DNA of 64,000 bases from Pseudomonadota bacterium (GCA_021781815.1 JAJXWB010000021.1:1-64000), one strand, 5' to 3'. Counted from the stretch's first letter, positions 9,533 to 18,947 are shown. Numbers and translations: made by a program. The notes: generated by a model not told the origin, from the sequence alone.

Positions 9533-10191
9533 TCGTATATGTGCAGTCTTCCGCCGCCGAGCACCAGCCTGCGCGCGCCGTCGAACTGATCCATCAATCC
9601 GAGATCGTGGGTCGCAACCAAGACGGAAGTCCCGGAGCGCTGCAGTTCGACGAACAGCCGGATGAGCCTGCGCGCCATGGTTGGATCGACATTGCCGGTC
9701 GGCTCGTCCGCCAGCAGCAATTCAGGTCGAACTATCAGCGCCCGCGCAATCGCGGCGCGCTGTTTCTCCCCGCCCGACAAGACCTCCGGGTAGGCGTGCA
9801 GGCGATCGCCGAGACCGACCCAGCGCAACAGTTCGACGACTTCTTCACGATAGCTGTTGACGGCCCTGTTCTGGACGCGCAATGGCAATGCGACGTTCTC
9901 GTAGGTCGTCAGATGATCGAGGAGCCGAAAATCCTGGAATACGACGCCGATCCGACGTCTTATGGACGTGATGGCGTCCTTGTCGAGACGCGAAGCATCG
10001 CTTCCGAAAAGTGAAATAAGGCCTCGTGTCGGCCGTAATGAAAGCAGCAGCAAACGCATCAAGGTCGTCTTCCCGGCGCCGGACGGGCCGGTCAGAAACT
10101 GGAACGATCCGGGGACGATCGAAAAAGTCAGATCCTGCAGAACCTCTGGCCCCATGCCATAGCGGAGTCCGACATTTTCGAAGCGAACCAA
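9529..10191 (-). CDS. ftsE: Cell division ATP-binding protein FtsE
   Basis: ABC ATPase of the FtsEX complex on the cytoplasmic face of the inner membrane. The 220 residues are standard. Walker A GPSGAGKT is at 35-42, the Q-loop VFQDFRL near 84-90, the signature LSGGEKQR at 138-145, Walker B LLLADEP at 158-164, and the H-loop in VATHDLG near 193. It is the first gene of a minus-strand operon and is divergent from the membrane-anchored hypothetical gene at 10276, with 84 bases between their starts that must hold both promoters. Confidence 0.95.
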   Translation of the reverse strand: MVRFENVGLRYGMGPEVLQDLTFSIVPGSFQFLTGPSGAGKTTLMRLLLLSLRPTRGLISLFGSDASRLDKDAITSIRRRIGVVFQDFRLLDHLTTYENVALPLRVQNRAVNSYREEVVELLRWVGLGDRLHAYPEVLSGGEKQRAAIARALIVRPELLLADEPTGNVDPTMARRLIRLFVELQRSGTSVLVATHDLGLMDQFDGARRLVLGGGRLHIYD

Positions 10192-10275
10192 AGATCTACT
10201 CCGGCGTGGTCAAACAGGCGCTGCGGCCGGCGAATCGCCGAGCTTAACCCGCAATTAACTATAAGCCTGCGATCT

Positions 10276-10917
10276 ATGAAACGGAAAGCCGGCCGTGCAG
10301 CGTCGGTTTCCGAGGAGCGGCAGCCCTTGCCCCGATCGACAGCAGCCCATTCTTCGTACGACTTCATGGAAGATATTCCAGCGTCCCGCCATTGGGAGAG
10401 GGCGAGCAGGTTCGCTGGCGGCGGAAGCGCTCTCGCGTCGCTGGCGCTACTCGGTCTTGCAATGTCCGCTATCGGATTGCGCGCCTCCATCGTCCGCATT
10501 GCGCCCAAAGCTGCCGTTCTCTTCGAAGCTGCGGGCTTGCCAGTCAATCTCGCCGGCCTCGAAATCGGGAGCGTCGTTGCGCGACTTCAGGGGGACGCGG
10601 ACCATCGGCTGCTTCTCGTCGAGGGAGACGTCGCCAACTTTGGCGAGGATCATCGGATCATTCCGGCCATGCGGGTTTCCATCCGTTCCGCCGACAGACG
10701 TCAGGTTTACGTCTGGACAACGAAACCGACCCAACAGAAAATTGCGCCGGGAGAACGAGCGGCGTTCAGTGCGCGACTCGCTTCGCCGCCAGCGGACGCG
10801 GTCGATGTCGTCGTCGAATTCGATCGCCCGACCTACGCATCGCCCACGGCGACCCGCAACGACGCGCGCTTGGCTGGACGCAAGCGGCCTCAAGGTTCGA
10901 GCACGGAATCCCAGTAG
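10276..10917 (+). CDS. Membrane-anchored hypothetical protein, resembling the C-terminal part of MJ0042-type zinc-ribbon proteins
   Basis: A 213-residue protein with one strong membrane segment at about residues 47-70 (FAGGGSALASLALLGLAMSAIG), a polar N-terminal tail inside, and an extracytoplasmic domain of about 120 residues. That domain resembles the beta-sandwich (DUF3426-like) half of alphaproteobacterial proteins encoded divergently from ftsE, which usually begin with a CxxC...CxxC zinc ribbon. No cysteines appear in the N-terminal 46 residues, so the ribbon is absent or lies in sequence not joined to this frame. The start has no clear ribosome-binding site. The 3' end overlaps the convergent HNH gene by 28 bases. 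Function unknown. Confidence 0.7.
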   Translation: MKRKAGRAASVSEERQPLPRSTAAHSSYDFMEDIPASRHWERASRFAGGGSALASLALLGLAMSAIGLRASIVRIAPKAAVLFEAAGLPVNLAGLEIGSVVARLQGDADHRLLLVEGDVANFGEDHRIIPAMRVSIRSADRRQVYVWTTKPTQQKIAPGERAAFSARLASPPADAVDVVVEFDRPTYASPTATRNDARLAGRKRPQGSSTESQ

Positions 10918-11513
10918 AGATAGTCCATCCAGCTTTCATGCAGATAATTGGGCGGGAAGTAACGTCCGTTGCGGCGCAGGTCGTTGATGTCGGGCTGATA
11001 GGGCGCCTTGGCTGGCCACATGCGGGCCTCGTCGGGAAGGCGGTCGCTTTTCCGGAGGTTACAGCAAGAGCACGCTGCGACGACATTTTCCCAAGTGGTC
11101 AACCCGCCCTTGGACCTCGGAATGACATGGTCGAACGTAAGGTCTTCAGGTCGCCCGCAGTACTGGCAAATAAATCTATCACGAAGAAACACATTGAATC
11201 GCGTGAAGGCAGGGTATTTTGCAGGCCTTACGTAATTCTTGAGCGAGACGACGGATGGAAGCCGCATCTCGAAGCTCGGACTTCGAACGGTTCTGTCATA
11301 ATGCGAAATTATATTTACTCGATCAAGAAAGACAGCTTTGATTGTGTCTTGCCAAGACCAAAGCGACAGCGGGTAGTAGCTCAAGGGGCGATAGTCCGCA
11401 TTGAGCACCAGCGCCGGACAGGCCTCCGGCCTCACAATCGGTTGGAAGTGGACCGTCAACCGGAGCACCCCATCGTCTTCAATCCGGCGAATGCCGAATC
11501 TTGCGGCAGCCAT
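10890..11513 (-). CDS. HNH endonuclease family protein
   Basis: A 207-residue member of a conserved chromosomal HNH family that is not attached to a restriction system. The metal-structuring cysteines are in ICQYCG (116 and 119) and AACSCCN (148-151), and the catalytic DH pair is at 128-129 in FDHVIPRSKGG. The N-terminal region ALVLNADYRPLSYYPLSLWSW is the hallmark of the group commonly found in rhizobia. The nucleic-acid substrate is not known. It stands alone between the ftsE region and the 3-hydroxyacyl-CoA dehydrogenase gene. The first 20 residues vary in the family and a later start is possible. Confidence 0.85.
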   Translation of the reverse strand: MAAARFGIRRIEDDGVLRLTVHFQPIVRPEACPALVLNADYRPLSYYPLSLWSWQDTIKAVFLDRVNIISHYDRTVRSPSFEMRLPSVVSLKNYVRPAKYPAFTRFNVFLRDRFICQYCGRPEDLTFDHVIPRSKGGLTTWENVVAACSCCNLRKSDRLPDEARMWPAKAPYQPDINDLRRNGRYFPPNYLHESWMDYLYWDSVLEP

Positions 11514-11553
11514 AGTCTACAGGGCTGACGACCGAATTGTGAAGACTGATAAA

Positions 11554-12429
11554 TTATCGCGTCGGAACAGGCGTTCCGCTTCGGTAGTCGTAAAAGCCGC
11601 GTTGCGTCTTTCGGCCCAGCCAGCCAGCCTCGACATATTTCACCAACAGCGGGCAGGGGCGATATTTTGAATCGGCCAAGCCCTCATGCAGAACCTGCAT
11701 GACCGAAAGGCAGGTGTCCAGACCGATAAAATCGGCAAGCTGCAGCGGACCCATCGGATGGTTGGCGCCGAGCCGCATCGCGGTGTCGATCGCTTCAACC
11801 GAACCGACGCCTTCATAGAGCGTGTAAATGGCCTCATTAATCATCGGCAGCAAGATGCGATTGACGATGAAGGCCGGGAAGTCTTCGGAATTAGTGATTG
11901 TCTTGCCGAGACGTCCAATAAACTCACGCGCAGTCTCGAACGTCGCATCATCTGTGACAATGCCCCGGATGAGTTCGACGAGTTGCATGCGGGGCACCGG
12001 ATTCATGAAATGAATGCCGATGAACCTTTCCGGCCTGTCCGTCGACGCTGCAAGGCGTGTGATCGAAATCGAGGACGTGTTGGTTGCAAGCAACGCGTCC
12101 TTGCGGAGGACCGGGGAAAGTTGCGCGAAGATCTTTCGCTTCAGATCCTCGTTTTCCGACGCTGCCTCGATGACGAGGCCGCAATCGGCGAAAGCCGCGA
12201 AATCAGTCGCGAGCCTGATCCTGACGACACGTTCCGATCTTTCCGCGGCGCTGATCTGGCCGCGTTCCTGCTGTCTCTCGAAGGCCGACTCAATTTCGGC
12301 CTTCGCCGCCTTCAGTCGTTCCTCGGATATGTCGTTCAGCACGACCGTGAAGCCGGAGGCCGCGCAAACCTGCGCTACACCCCTCCCCATCTGGCCGGCG
12401 CCGATGATGCCTACCTTCGCGATCTGCAT
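11554..12429 (-). CDS. hbdA: 3-hydroxybutyryl-CoA dehydrogenase
   Basis: NAD-dependent oxidoreductase interconverting (S)-3-hydroxybutyryl-CoA and acetoacetyl-CoA in the cytoplasm. The 291-residue product has the NAD-binding GAGQMGRG at 10-17, the TNTSSISIT block, the family signature FIGIHFMNPVPRMQLVE near 131-147, and the C-terminal domain with MGPLQLADFIGLDT. The frame extends upstream, but the ATG at 12429 begins the typical N-terminus. It is the last gene of the etfB-etfA run, 61 bases after etfA. That context suits beta-oxidation or C4 acyl-CoA turnover feeding the ethylmalonyl-CoA pathway encoded at 43-47 kb. Confidence 0.93.
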   Translation of the reverse strand: MQIAKVGIIGAGQMGRGVAQVCAASGFTVVLNDISEERLKAAKAEIESAFERQQERGQISAAERSERVVRIRLATDFAAFADCGLVIEAASENEDLKRKIFAQLSPVLRKDALLATNTSSISITRLAASTDRPERFIGIHFMNPVPRMQLVELIRGIVTDDATFETAREFIGRLGKTITNSEDFPAFIVNRILLPMINEAIYTLYEGVGSVEAIDTAMRLGANHPMGPLQLADFIGLDTCLSVMQVLHEGLADSKYRPCPLLVKYVEAGWLGRKTQRGFYDYRSGTPVPTR

Positions 12430-12490
12430 GCCTGTTTGCCTGTCCGATTCAGCCCGAGCGCCGGGATCATAAACGGAAGCGATGTCGACG

Positions 12491-13435
12491 TCAGCGGCCG
12501 ACTTTCTGCAATTCCTGGTCGAGTTCAGGCATGGCGGCGAAGAGATCAGCAACCAGGCCGTAGTCCGCGACCTGGAAGATAGGCGCTTCTTCATCCTTGT
12601 TGATGGCGACGATCACCTTGGAATCCTTCATGCCGGCCAGATGCTGGATGGCGCCGGAGATGCCGACGGCCATGTAGAGGTCCGGCGCGACGACCTTCCC
12701 GGTTTGACCGACCTGCCAGTCGTTCGGAGCATATCCGGCGTCGACCGCCGCGCGGGACGCGCCGACGGCGGCGCCGAGGCGATCCGCCACCGGTTCAATG
12801 AATTTCTTGAAATTGTCCGAACTCTGCAAGGCGCGACCACCGGAAACAATGATCTTCGCCGACGCGAGTTCGGGGCGATCGGACTTCGCGAGCGCCTCTG
12901 AGGCGAACGCCGAAAGACCCGGATCTGCAGCCGCAGCGATCCTTTCGACTGGCGCGGAGCCGCCCTGCGCGGCGGCCTTGAACGAGGCCGTTCGCACCGT
13001 GATCACCTTCTTCGGGTCGTGTGACTGCACCGTCTGAATCGCGTTGCCCGCATAGATCGGCCGCTCGAACGTGTCGGCCGAAACGACGGTCATGATCTCG
13101 GAAATCTGCATCACGTCGAGGAGTGCGGCGACGCGCGGCATGATATTCTTCGCGGAGGTGGTTGCCGGGGCGACGATTGCGGAATAATCGCCCGCGAGCC
13201 CGACAATCAGCGCCGCCGTCGGCTCAGCGAGCTGATGGCCATAGAGCGGGTCGTCGGCCAACAGCACCTTTTCGACGCCAGTCAGCTTCGCGGCCTCCGA
13301 AGCTGCGGCGCCGCCGTCCTGGCAAGCGACGAGAATATGCACTGGCGCGCCGAGCGCCGCCGCAGCCGTGAGGCCCTTGGCTGTTGCGTCGTTGAGCTTG
13401 CCGCCGTGAACCTCGGCGAGGAGAAGCGTCGACAT
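12491..13435 (-). CDS. etfA: Electron transfer flavoprotein subunit alpha
   Basis: FAD-carrying subunit that takes electrons from acyl-CoA and other dehydrogenases and passes them to ETF:quinone oxidoreductase. The 314 residues are standard. The C-terminal FAD domain shows [16 protein letters not shown] near 190-205, then [23 protein letters not shown] near 228-250 and [15 protein letters not shown] near 262-276. It overlaps the etfB stop by one base (TGATG), so both subunits are translated together. Confidence 0.96.
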   Translation of the reverse strand: MSTLLLAEVHGGKLNDATAKGLTAAAALGAPVHILVACQDGGAAASEAAKLTGVEKVLLADDPLYGHQLAEPTAALIVGLAGDYSAIVAPATTSAKNIMPRVAALLDVMQISEIMTVVSADTFERPIYAGNAIQTVQSHDPKKVITVRTASFKAAAQGGSAPVERIAAAADPGLSAFASEALAKSDRPELASAKIIVSGGRALQSSDNFKKFIEPVADRLGAAVGASRAAVDAGYAPNDWQVGQTGKVVAPDLYMAVGISGAIQHLAGMKDSKVIVAINKDEEAPIFQVADYGLVADLFAAMPELDQELQKVGR

Positions 13436-14184
13436 CAGATGACTCCCACTTCGTTCTTGAGCTTGCTGACGAGTTCGGCGACCGAGGCGACCTTGACGCC
13501 CGCCTTGCGCGCGGCAGGCTCGGTCGTCTTGAGCACCGCAAGACGCGGTGCGGGGTCGACGCCGTAATCAGCAGCAGTCTTCTCGTCAATCGGCTTCTTC
13601 TTGGCCTTCATGATATTCGGCAGCGATGCGTAACGTGGTTCATTAAGTCGCAAGTCGACCGTCACCACGGCGGGCGCCTTGAGTGCAACCGTCTGGAGGC
13701 CGCCATCAACCTCGCGCGTCACGTTGACGCCGCCATCGACAAGTTCGACCTTCGACGCAAATGTCCCCTGGGGCCATCCGAGCAAGGCCGCAAGCATCTG
13801 GCCGGTTTGGTTGCAATCGTCGTCAATCGCCTGCTTGCCGAGGATGATCAGGCCGGGCTGTTCGGCCTCGGCTACGCCCTTCAGAATCTTGGCGACGGCG
13901 AGCGGCTCGACAATTCCGTCGACCTTGACGAGCACGCCGCGGTCCGCGCCCATCGCGAGACCGGTCCGGATCGTCTCGGAGGCCTGGGCCGGGCCGATCG
14001 ACACAACGATCACTTCCGTGGCCTTGCCCGCTTCTCTCAGTCGAAGGGCTTCTTCGATCGCGATCTCGTCGAACGGATTCATCGACATCTTGACGTTGGC
14101 GAGATCGACGCCCGTCCCATCGGACTTGACGCGTATCTTGACATTGTAGTCGACGACCCGCTTCACGGGGACGAGAACCTTCAT
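13435..14184 (-). CDS. etfB: Electron transfer flavoprotein subunit beta
   Basis: AMP-binding partner of EtfA in the soluble ETF heterodimer. The product is 249 residues starting [16 protein letters not shown]. The ATG at 14184 has GGAG 8 bases upstream; a start four codons earlier is less likely. The conserved [14 protein letters not shown] is near residues 37-50 and the signature block [31 protein letters not shown] near 155-185. It is followed without a gap by etfA. Upstream at 107 bases lies the cobalamin adenosyltransferase gene on the same strand. Confidence 0.96.
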   Translation of the reverse strand: MKVLVPVKRVVDYNVKIRVKSDGTGVDLANVKMSMNPFDEIAIEEALRLREAGKATEVIVVSIGPAQASETIRTGLAMGADRGVLVKVDGIVEPLAVAKILKGVAEAEQPGLIILGKQAIDDDCNQTGQMLAALLGWPQGTFASKVELVDGGVNVTREVDGGLQTVALKAPAVVTVDLRLNEPRYASLPNIMKAKKKPIDEKTAADYGVDPAPRLAVLKTTEPAARKAGVKVASVAELVSKLKNEVGVI

Positions 14185-14290
14185 CACCAGCTCCATGAAA
14201 GTCTTGAAATTCGCTTGGCTTGGTACTCGCCGAGTCCAGTCGAGTCAACGCGCAAGCCGCATGTCGCTCGAGGCGTTCCGCAGTTCGAAA

Positions 14291-14869
14291 TCACCTGTTC
14301 TGCCCGGGGGTCCAAAGCACATCATCCGCGCCGCGCCGGTTTGCCCAGCGGGACGCGACGAACAGCAGGTCCGACAATCGGTTGACGTAGCGCATCGCCG
14401 GCGCGTCGATCGTTTCATCGGGAATTGCGTTCAGGGCCACCATAAGGCGTTCGGCCCTGCGGCTGATCGCCCGGGCCAGGTGCAGTGCGGCGGCCGTTGG
14501 CGCGCCGCCAGGCAGGACAAAAGATCTCAGCGGCGACAGTTCGGCGTTGAGCAGATCGATCTCCTGTTCGAGGCGGTCCACCTGGCTTTGCTGAATACGC
14601 AAGGCGACGCCGGCTCGCGGCGCCCCGGCCGGCGTTGCGAGATCGGCGCCCAGATCGAAAAGATCGTTCTGGATGCGGGCAAGGATTGCGGCGAGTTCCG
14701 GCGCGCCGGAGCCGAGCGTTGCGCGTGCGACGCCGATCGCGGCGTTGGTCTCGTCGATTGTCCCGTAAGCTTCTACGCGCAAGTCGCATTTCAAGCGTCG
14801 CTCACCGCTTGCAAGCGCAGTCGTCCCGTCATCGCCGGTGCGTGTATATATGCGGTTGAGACGGACCAT
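14291..14869 (-). CDS. Cob(I)alamin adenosyltransferase, PduO type
   Basis: Transfers the adenosyl group of ATP to cob(I)alamin to make adenosylcobalamin in the cytoplasm. The 192-residue product is a PduO-type protein: the ATP-binding N-terminal loop TRTGDDGTTAL is at 9-19, the core has YGTIDETNAAIG near 35-46, and the C-terminal signature VNRLSDLLFVASRWANR is near 162-178. It is 9 bases downstream of the twin-TM gene. Adenosylcobalamin is the cofactor of the ethylmalonyl-CoA mutase encoded at 43.8-45.7 kb, which gives this gene a plausible client inside the window. Confidence 0.93.
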   Translation of the reverse strand: MVRLNRIYTRTGDDGTTALASGERRLKCDLRVEAYGTIDETNAAIGVARATLGSGAPELAAILARIQNDLFDLGADLATPAGAPRAGVALRIQQSQVDRLEQEIDLLNAELSPLRSFVLPGGAPTAAALHLARAISRRAERLMVALNAIPDETIDAPAMRYVNRLSDLLFVASRWANRRGADDVLWTPGQNR

Positions 14870-14878
14870 CGAATATTC

Positions 14879-15061
14879 TCAGCTCCTGAACCAGAGCGCC
14901 CCCAAAATGATCACGATCGCCGCGAATTGCAGCGCCACGCGCCAACGCATGAGCGTCTGCGAAGTACTGCCCGCCCCCCCGCGCAGCATATTCGCCAGGC
15001 CGAACACAAGGGCAAGCGCGACCGCAGCGAGCGCCATCGAAATCAAAAGACTTGCGCCCAT
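14879..15061 (-). CDS. Twin transmembrane protein (HIG1-like small membrane protein)
   Basis: A 60-residue protein made of two hydrophobic segments, about residues 3-25 (ASLLISMALAAVALALVFGLANM) and 41-58 (RVALQFAAIVIILGALWF), joined by a short loop containing MLRGG and the RWRVALQ motif. This is the pattern of small alphaproteobacterial proteins annotated as twin transmembrane or HIG1-domain proteins, some of which are thought to modulate respiratory complexes. It is the first gene of the run leading to the adenosyltransferase and etf genes. Function in this organism unknown. Confidence 0.8.
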   Translation of the reverse strand: MGASLLISMALAAVALALVFGLANMLRGGAGSTSQTLMRWRVALQFAAIVIILGALWFRS

Positions 15062-15124
15062 TTCCTTGACCCCAGCCTGTAGGTGATCAGGTACCGCAGC
15101 CCTCTTCCCGGAACAAGTTCCGCA

Positions 15125-17632
15125 TCAATATCGCCTGATCAGGCGATCAAGATAGTCGAGTTCCTCCTGCGGTCGGGTCATGTCGCCCAGACGCCGCCGC
15201 AGTTCCTCAAGAACACGCTGCGCGCGCAAGGCGGGACTGGCGCCGAGCGGGTCGTATCTGGCGTGAGCGTTGGCGCGCGGGTTGCGTCCGGCAGGGCGCC
15301 CGAGCGGGTCGGATTCGCCCGCGCCGTTCTCGCCGGGCTCATCGTTTCGCTGGTCTGCCTCCGACTCGTCGAAAGACTGGCCGTCGTTCTGCATTTGGCG
15401 CGCAAGCCGCTCTGCGCCTTTCCTCAGGGCGTCGAGGGCGCGGCCCTGTGCGTCAACAGCCCGGTCGCGGTCGCCGCCCGCTCCCAGTTCGCCATCCGCT
15501 TCTTTCATCGCCTCTTCGGCGTTCTTCAGGTCGCGCGAACCGCCAACCCCGAATCGTCCGAGCCGCTTCTCGATTTCGTTGAGCCGGTTGCGCAAGAGAG
15601 ACTGACGATCGCGGAGATTTGGTCCCTGATCGCCTCCAGCGGCGCCGCGGCGCTCCTTCGATCGACGTCCGTCGCGGTATGTGTCGTCCCGCAATTGCTG
15701 CTGGTCGCGCATCAAGCCGTCCATGGCGCCGAGCGCTCGGCTCATTTCCTGACCGGCCTGGCCGGCCGGATTGCGCTGCTGCGCCGTGCGGAGGTTTTCC
15801 AGCATGTTCTGCAATCGATCGAGCAGATCCCGGGCGCTGGCCGTATCGCCTGACCGCGCCATGTTCTCGAGTTGATCGAGCATTTTGCGGAGATCGTCAG
15901 GCGTGACGGTGCGAGAGTTGGCGTCCGGAGAGCGCTGCGCCTGTTCTCGGCCGTCGGGTTGACGCCCGAGCATTTCGGTTAGGAATTTCTCCATGGCGGA
16001 ACGAAGCGCATCGGTCAGTTGGCGGATTTCCTCCTCTGGCGCGTTGTGCCGCAAGGCGTCGCGCAAATTCTGTTCCGCGGCGCGCATCTCGCGTTCTGCG
16101 TCCGATTGTCCGCCGTCCTCGATTTGGAGGGCCATTGACCAAAGCAATTCCGCGACATTGCGCAGGTCGTCGTCCGAACGCGCATGCTCCAGTCGGTTGG
16201 ATGCTGCGTTGAGACCGAGATAGACGGAGGCGCCTGTCGCGAACTCGTCAGGTTCGAGCATTAGAGCCCGCAACGCTGCATCGACGCGAGCGCGCGCCTC
16301 CGGGCGCAGCACGAGATTCCGCCGCTGCTCGACCAGGGCGCGCGCCAGCGGTCTGGTGAAATTGCGCTGCGGCAGATAGATCGATATTGGCGCAGACGAA
16401 GCTTCATTGCCGCCCTCGTCGTGAGCGTGAAGCGTAAGGGATACGCGGGCGCCGGCCCAGGGACTGCCGGATATGTCAGCGGTCGTTCGCGCCTCGCCGA
16501 GACCCTTGGCGTTCGGCGGAAGCGTGAGTGCGACCCGCGGGGCTTCCACCAGTGGATGGCTGGAGGCCGAACGCCCCTCGATTTCGGGCGCCGCAAACCG
16601 CGCTTCGGCTTCAACTACGCCATAATCGTCTTCCGTCCGGTAAAAAAACGTCAGCGAACCGCGGAGGTTGGATTTTGGCTGCTCGAGCAATTCGATCTTT
16701 GGCGGCAGGTCCGGCAGAGCGACGATTTCATACGTCGTGCCGCCAAGCGTCAGCCGTCCCGTTCCCTTGAGGACAAACCGCCTTTCCCGATCCGCCGTTT
16801 TACTTTTCTCGTCCGGAGTCCCGGTCGGCGCTTGAGGCGCGATGCCCCCATCGGCGCTCGCTTCAAGGGCGGAGGCGGCGGATGCGCGCGCCATCACGAG
16901 CGAACCGACCGGCGCGGCGAAATGGCGTATCGCTCCAGGCGACGGGCCGCGGCTTTCGTCCGTCATGACGATCGGCGGTTTTCCGGTATAGGCGGGCGGA
17001 TCTATCCAGGCGTCGAGGCGCGTGGCGGTCGACAGAGCGGGCACGCCATCCCAGACAAAGGCCGACTTGAGACGCACCATGCGGTCCGGGCCAGCAGCGA
17101 CCCCCGCAACGAAGGCCAGCAGGACCGCTCCAACGCGCAACGCATGACGATCCTGGTCGAGCGCCCGGGGCGACGGGGCTGCGACGCGCACTTGCGTGAG
17201 CTGCGCCGCCATCCTGGCCTGATGGAGCCGCCAGAGCGCGGCGGTCGTGGGGTCGGCGCTGGCGTTCGCCGGCTCGTCGACGAACGCCGAGGCAGCGCCG
17301 TGCGGGTCGCTTGATCCCCGATCGATCCGCGCCAGGGCGTCGCGTCGCGAGAGTTGCGTATGCAGCGCCCCGCGGATCACGATCGCAACCGCTGCGGCAG
17401 CGAACAGGATCACTCCCACGGGCCGGGCAAACGTCGGAATATTTGTCCAGAAGCCGGCCCAGGACACTGCGAGAAACAAGGCCGCGATACCTGCGACACC
17501 CGACGCCACGCGCCAGAACGCTTCCCACGCGAGCGCCGCTCGCGACAGCGCGACGAGACGACCAAGGTTCGATGCGGCGGGCATCGCGGCGGCCACCACT
17601 CCAGCGGAAAAGACGGGCGAAATTCCGGTCAC
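15125..17632 (-). CDS. DUF4175/TIGR02302 large membrane-associated protein
   Basis: An 835-residue protein of an alphaproteobacterial family with no established function. Hydrophobic segments near residues 45-63, 70-86 and 167-182 place the N-terminal part in the membrane. A beta-rich middle region follows, and then, from about residue 500, a long charged Q/R/E-rich helical part (for example near AQQRNPAGQAGQEMSRALGAMDG) likely to be coiled coil. The C-terminus PLGASPALRAQRVLEELRRRL is the typical tail. The start is GTG at 17632; an ATG at 17584 is possible. It follows lysA at 40 bases on the same strand, an association common in Rhizobiales. Confidence 0.85.
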   Translation of the reverse strand: MTGISPVFSAGVVAAAMPAASNLGRLVALSRAALAWEAFWRVASGVAGIAALFLAVSWAGFWTNIPTFARPVGVILFAAAAVAIVIRGALHTQLSRRDALARIDRGSSDPHGAASAFVDEPANASADPTTAALWRLHQARMAAQLTQVRVAAPSPRALDQDRHALRVGAVLLAFVAGVAAGPDRMVRLKSAFVWDGVPALSTATRLDAWIDPPAYTGKPPIVMTDESRGPSPGAIRHFAAPVGSLVMARASAASALEASADGGIAPQAPTGTPDEKSKTADRERRFVLKGTGRLTLGGTTYEIVALPDLPPKIELLEQPKSNLRGSLTFFYRTEDDYGVVEAEARFAAPEIEGRSASSHPLVEAPRVALTLPPNAKGLGEARTTADISGSPWAGARVSLTLHAHDEGGNEASSAPISIYLPQRNFTRPLARALVEQRRNLVLRPEARARVDAALRALMLEPDEFATGASVYLGLNAASNRLEHARSDDDLRNVAELLWSMALQIEDGGQSDAEREMRAAEQNLRDALRHNAPEEEIRQLTDALRSAMEKFLTEMLGRQPDGREQAQRSPDANSRTVTPDDLRKMLDQLENMARSGDTASARDLLDRLQNMLENLRTAQQRNPAGQAGQEMSRALGAMDGLMRDQQQLRDDTYRDGRRSKERRGAAGGDQGPNLRDRQSLLRNRLNEIEKRLGRFGVGGSRDLKNAEEAMKEADGELGAGGDRDRAVDAQGRALDALRKGAERLARQMQNDGQSFDESEADQRNDEPGENGAGESDPLGRPAGRNPRANAHARYDPLGASPALRAQRVLEELRRRLGDMTRPQEELDYLDRLIRRY

Positions 17633-17672
17633 AGCTTACGCCGACGACGGTACTTTGCGCCAGCGCGAGACT

Positions 17673-18941
17673 TTACGCCAACCAGGCTGGAATTGTGTCG
17701 AGGCCGATCAGTTCGTCATAGCTCAGACGCGGCCGGACCACGGCGAAGTCCGCGCCTTTGACCAGAACTTCCGGCACGAGTAGCCTTGTATTATAAGTCC
17801 CGGCCTGAACGGCCCCGTAGGCGCCCGCTGACATGACCGCCAGATAGTCGCCGGGCTCCGGCAGGGGCATTTCGCGGTCGAGCGCCAAATAGTCGCCTGT
17901 TTCACAGACCGGGCCGACGACATCCACCCTTCTGCGCGCTCGCATCGCGTCAAACCGGAGCGGGGCAATTTCATGATAGGCGTCGTAGAGCGTCGGCCGG
18001 ATCAGGTCGTTCATCGCGGCGTCGACGACGACGAATGTCTTGCTGTCGCCGCGCTTCACGTAAATGACGCGCGTCACGAGGATGCCGGCGTTGCCGACGA
18101 TCAGGCGGCCAGGCTCGAACATAAGCCTGCAGCCGAGGTTCCCCATGCGGTGGCGCACGACCGCCGCATAGCGCTCCGGATGATAGGAATCCGGATCGTC
18201 GCCGGCATGATAAGGTATGCCCAGTCCTCCCCCGAGATCGACATGATCGATCGCAAAACCGTCCGATCGAAGGTCGCGGACGAGATCGGCCAGCAGCGCG
18301 AAGGCATTGTCGAAGGGCCCCAGATCGGTGATCTGCGAGCCGATGTGCATGTCGACCCCCGACACCTCGATTCCCGGCAGATCGCGAGCCCACGCGTAAA
18401 TGCGGCGCGCGCCGGAAATTGGCACGCCGAACTTGTTTTCTGCTTTGCCGGTGGAGATCTTGGCGTGCGTTCGCGCGTCCACGTCCGGGTTGACCCGAAG
18501 GGCGATTCGCGCGGTCGTTCCGAGTTCGCTGGCGATCCCGGAGAGCGCCAAAAGTTCAGGTTCAGACTCGACGTTGAAGCAGAATATGCCTTCTTCGAGC
18601 GCAAGCCGGATCTCGCGCCCGGTTTTGCCGACGCCGGAAAAAGTGATCCGATCGGCCGGGACGTCAGCTGCGCGCGCGCGCCGCAATTCGCCTTCCGAAA
18701 CGATGTCCATGCCGGCGCCCAGACGCGCCAGCGTCCGAATCACCGCCTGATTGGAATTGGCCTTCATCGCGTAGCAGACGGTCGCGTCCAGGCCATTGAA
18801 GGACTGCTTGAAGACGTCGTAGTGACGCTCAATCGTCGCGGTCGAATAGCAATAGAACGGCGTACCGACTTGCGCGGCCACAGCCTGCAAATCGACGTCC
18901 TCAGCGAAGAGCCCGCCAGCGCGGTAATCAAAATGGCGCAT
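17673..18941 (-). CDS. lysA: Diaminopimelate decarboxylase
   Basis: PLP enzyme converting meso-diaminopimelate to lysine, the last step of lysine synthesis. The 422-residue fold type III protein has the cofactor lysine at K60 in CYAMKANSN, the glycine-rich phosphate loop DLGGGLGIPY, and the EPGRLIVGNAG block that contributes to the active site. GPVCETGDYLA near 341 carries the conserved substrate-binding Cys across the dimer interface. It lies 6 bases after the small lipoprotein gene, the usual argH-lptM-lysA arrangement in alphaproteobacteria, and is probably cotranscribed with it. Confidence 0.96.
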   Translation of the reverse strand: MRHFDYRAGGLFAEDVDLQAVAAQVGTPFYCYSTATIERHYDVFKQSFNGLDATVCYAMKANSNQAVIRTLARLGAGMDIVSEGELRRARAADVPADRITFSGVGKTGREIRLALEEGIFCFNVESEPELLALSGIASELGTTARIALRVNPDVDARTHAKISTGKAENKFGVPISGARRIYAWARDLPGIEVSGVDMHIGSQITDLGPFDNAFALLADLVRDLRSDGFAIDHVDLGGGLGIPYHAGDDPDSYHPERYAAVVRHRMGNLGCRLMFEPGRLIVGNAGILVTRVIYVKRGDSKTFVVVDAAMNDLIRPTLYDAYHEIAPLRFDAMRARRRVDVVGPVCETGDYLALDREMPLPEPGDYLAVMSAGAYGAVQAGTYNTRLLVPEVLVKGADFAVVRPRLSYDELIGLDTIPAWLA

Positions 18942-18947
18942 GGCGCG

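Noticed and set aside
10890-11513. HNH gene as part of a restriction or defence system
   Set aside because: No methyltransferase, ATPase or other defence gene is nearby, and the N-terminal region matches the widespread housekeeping HNH family of rhizobia.
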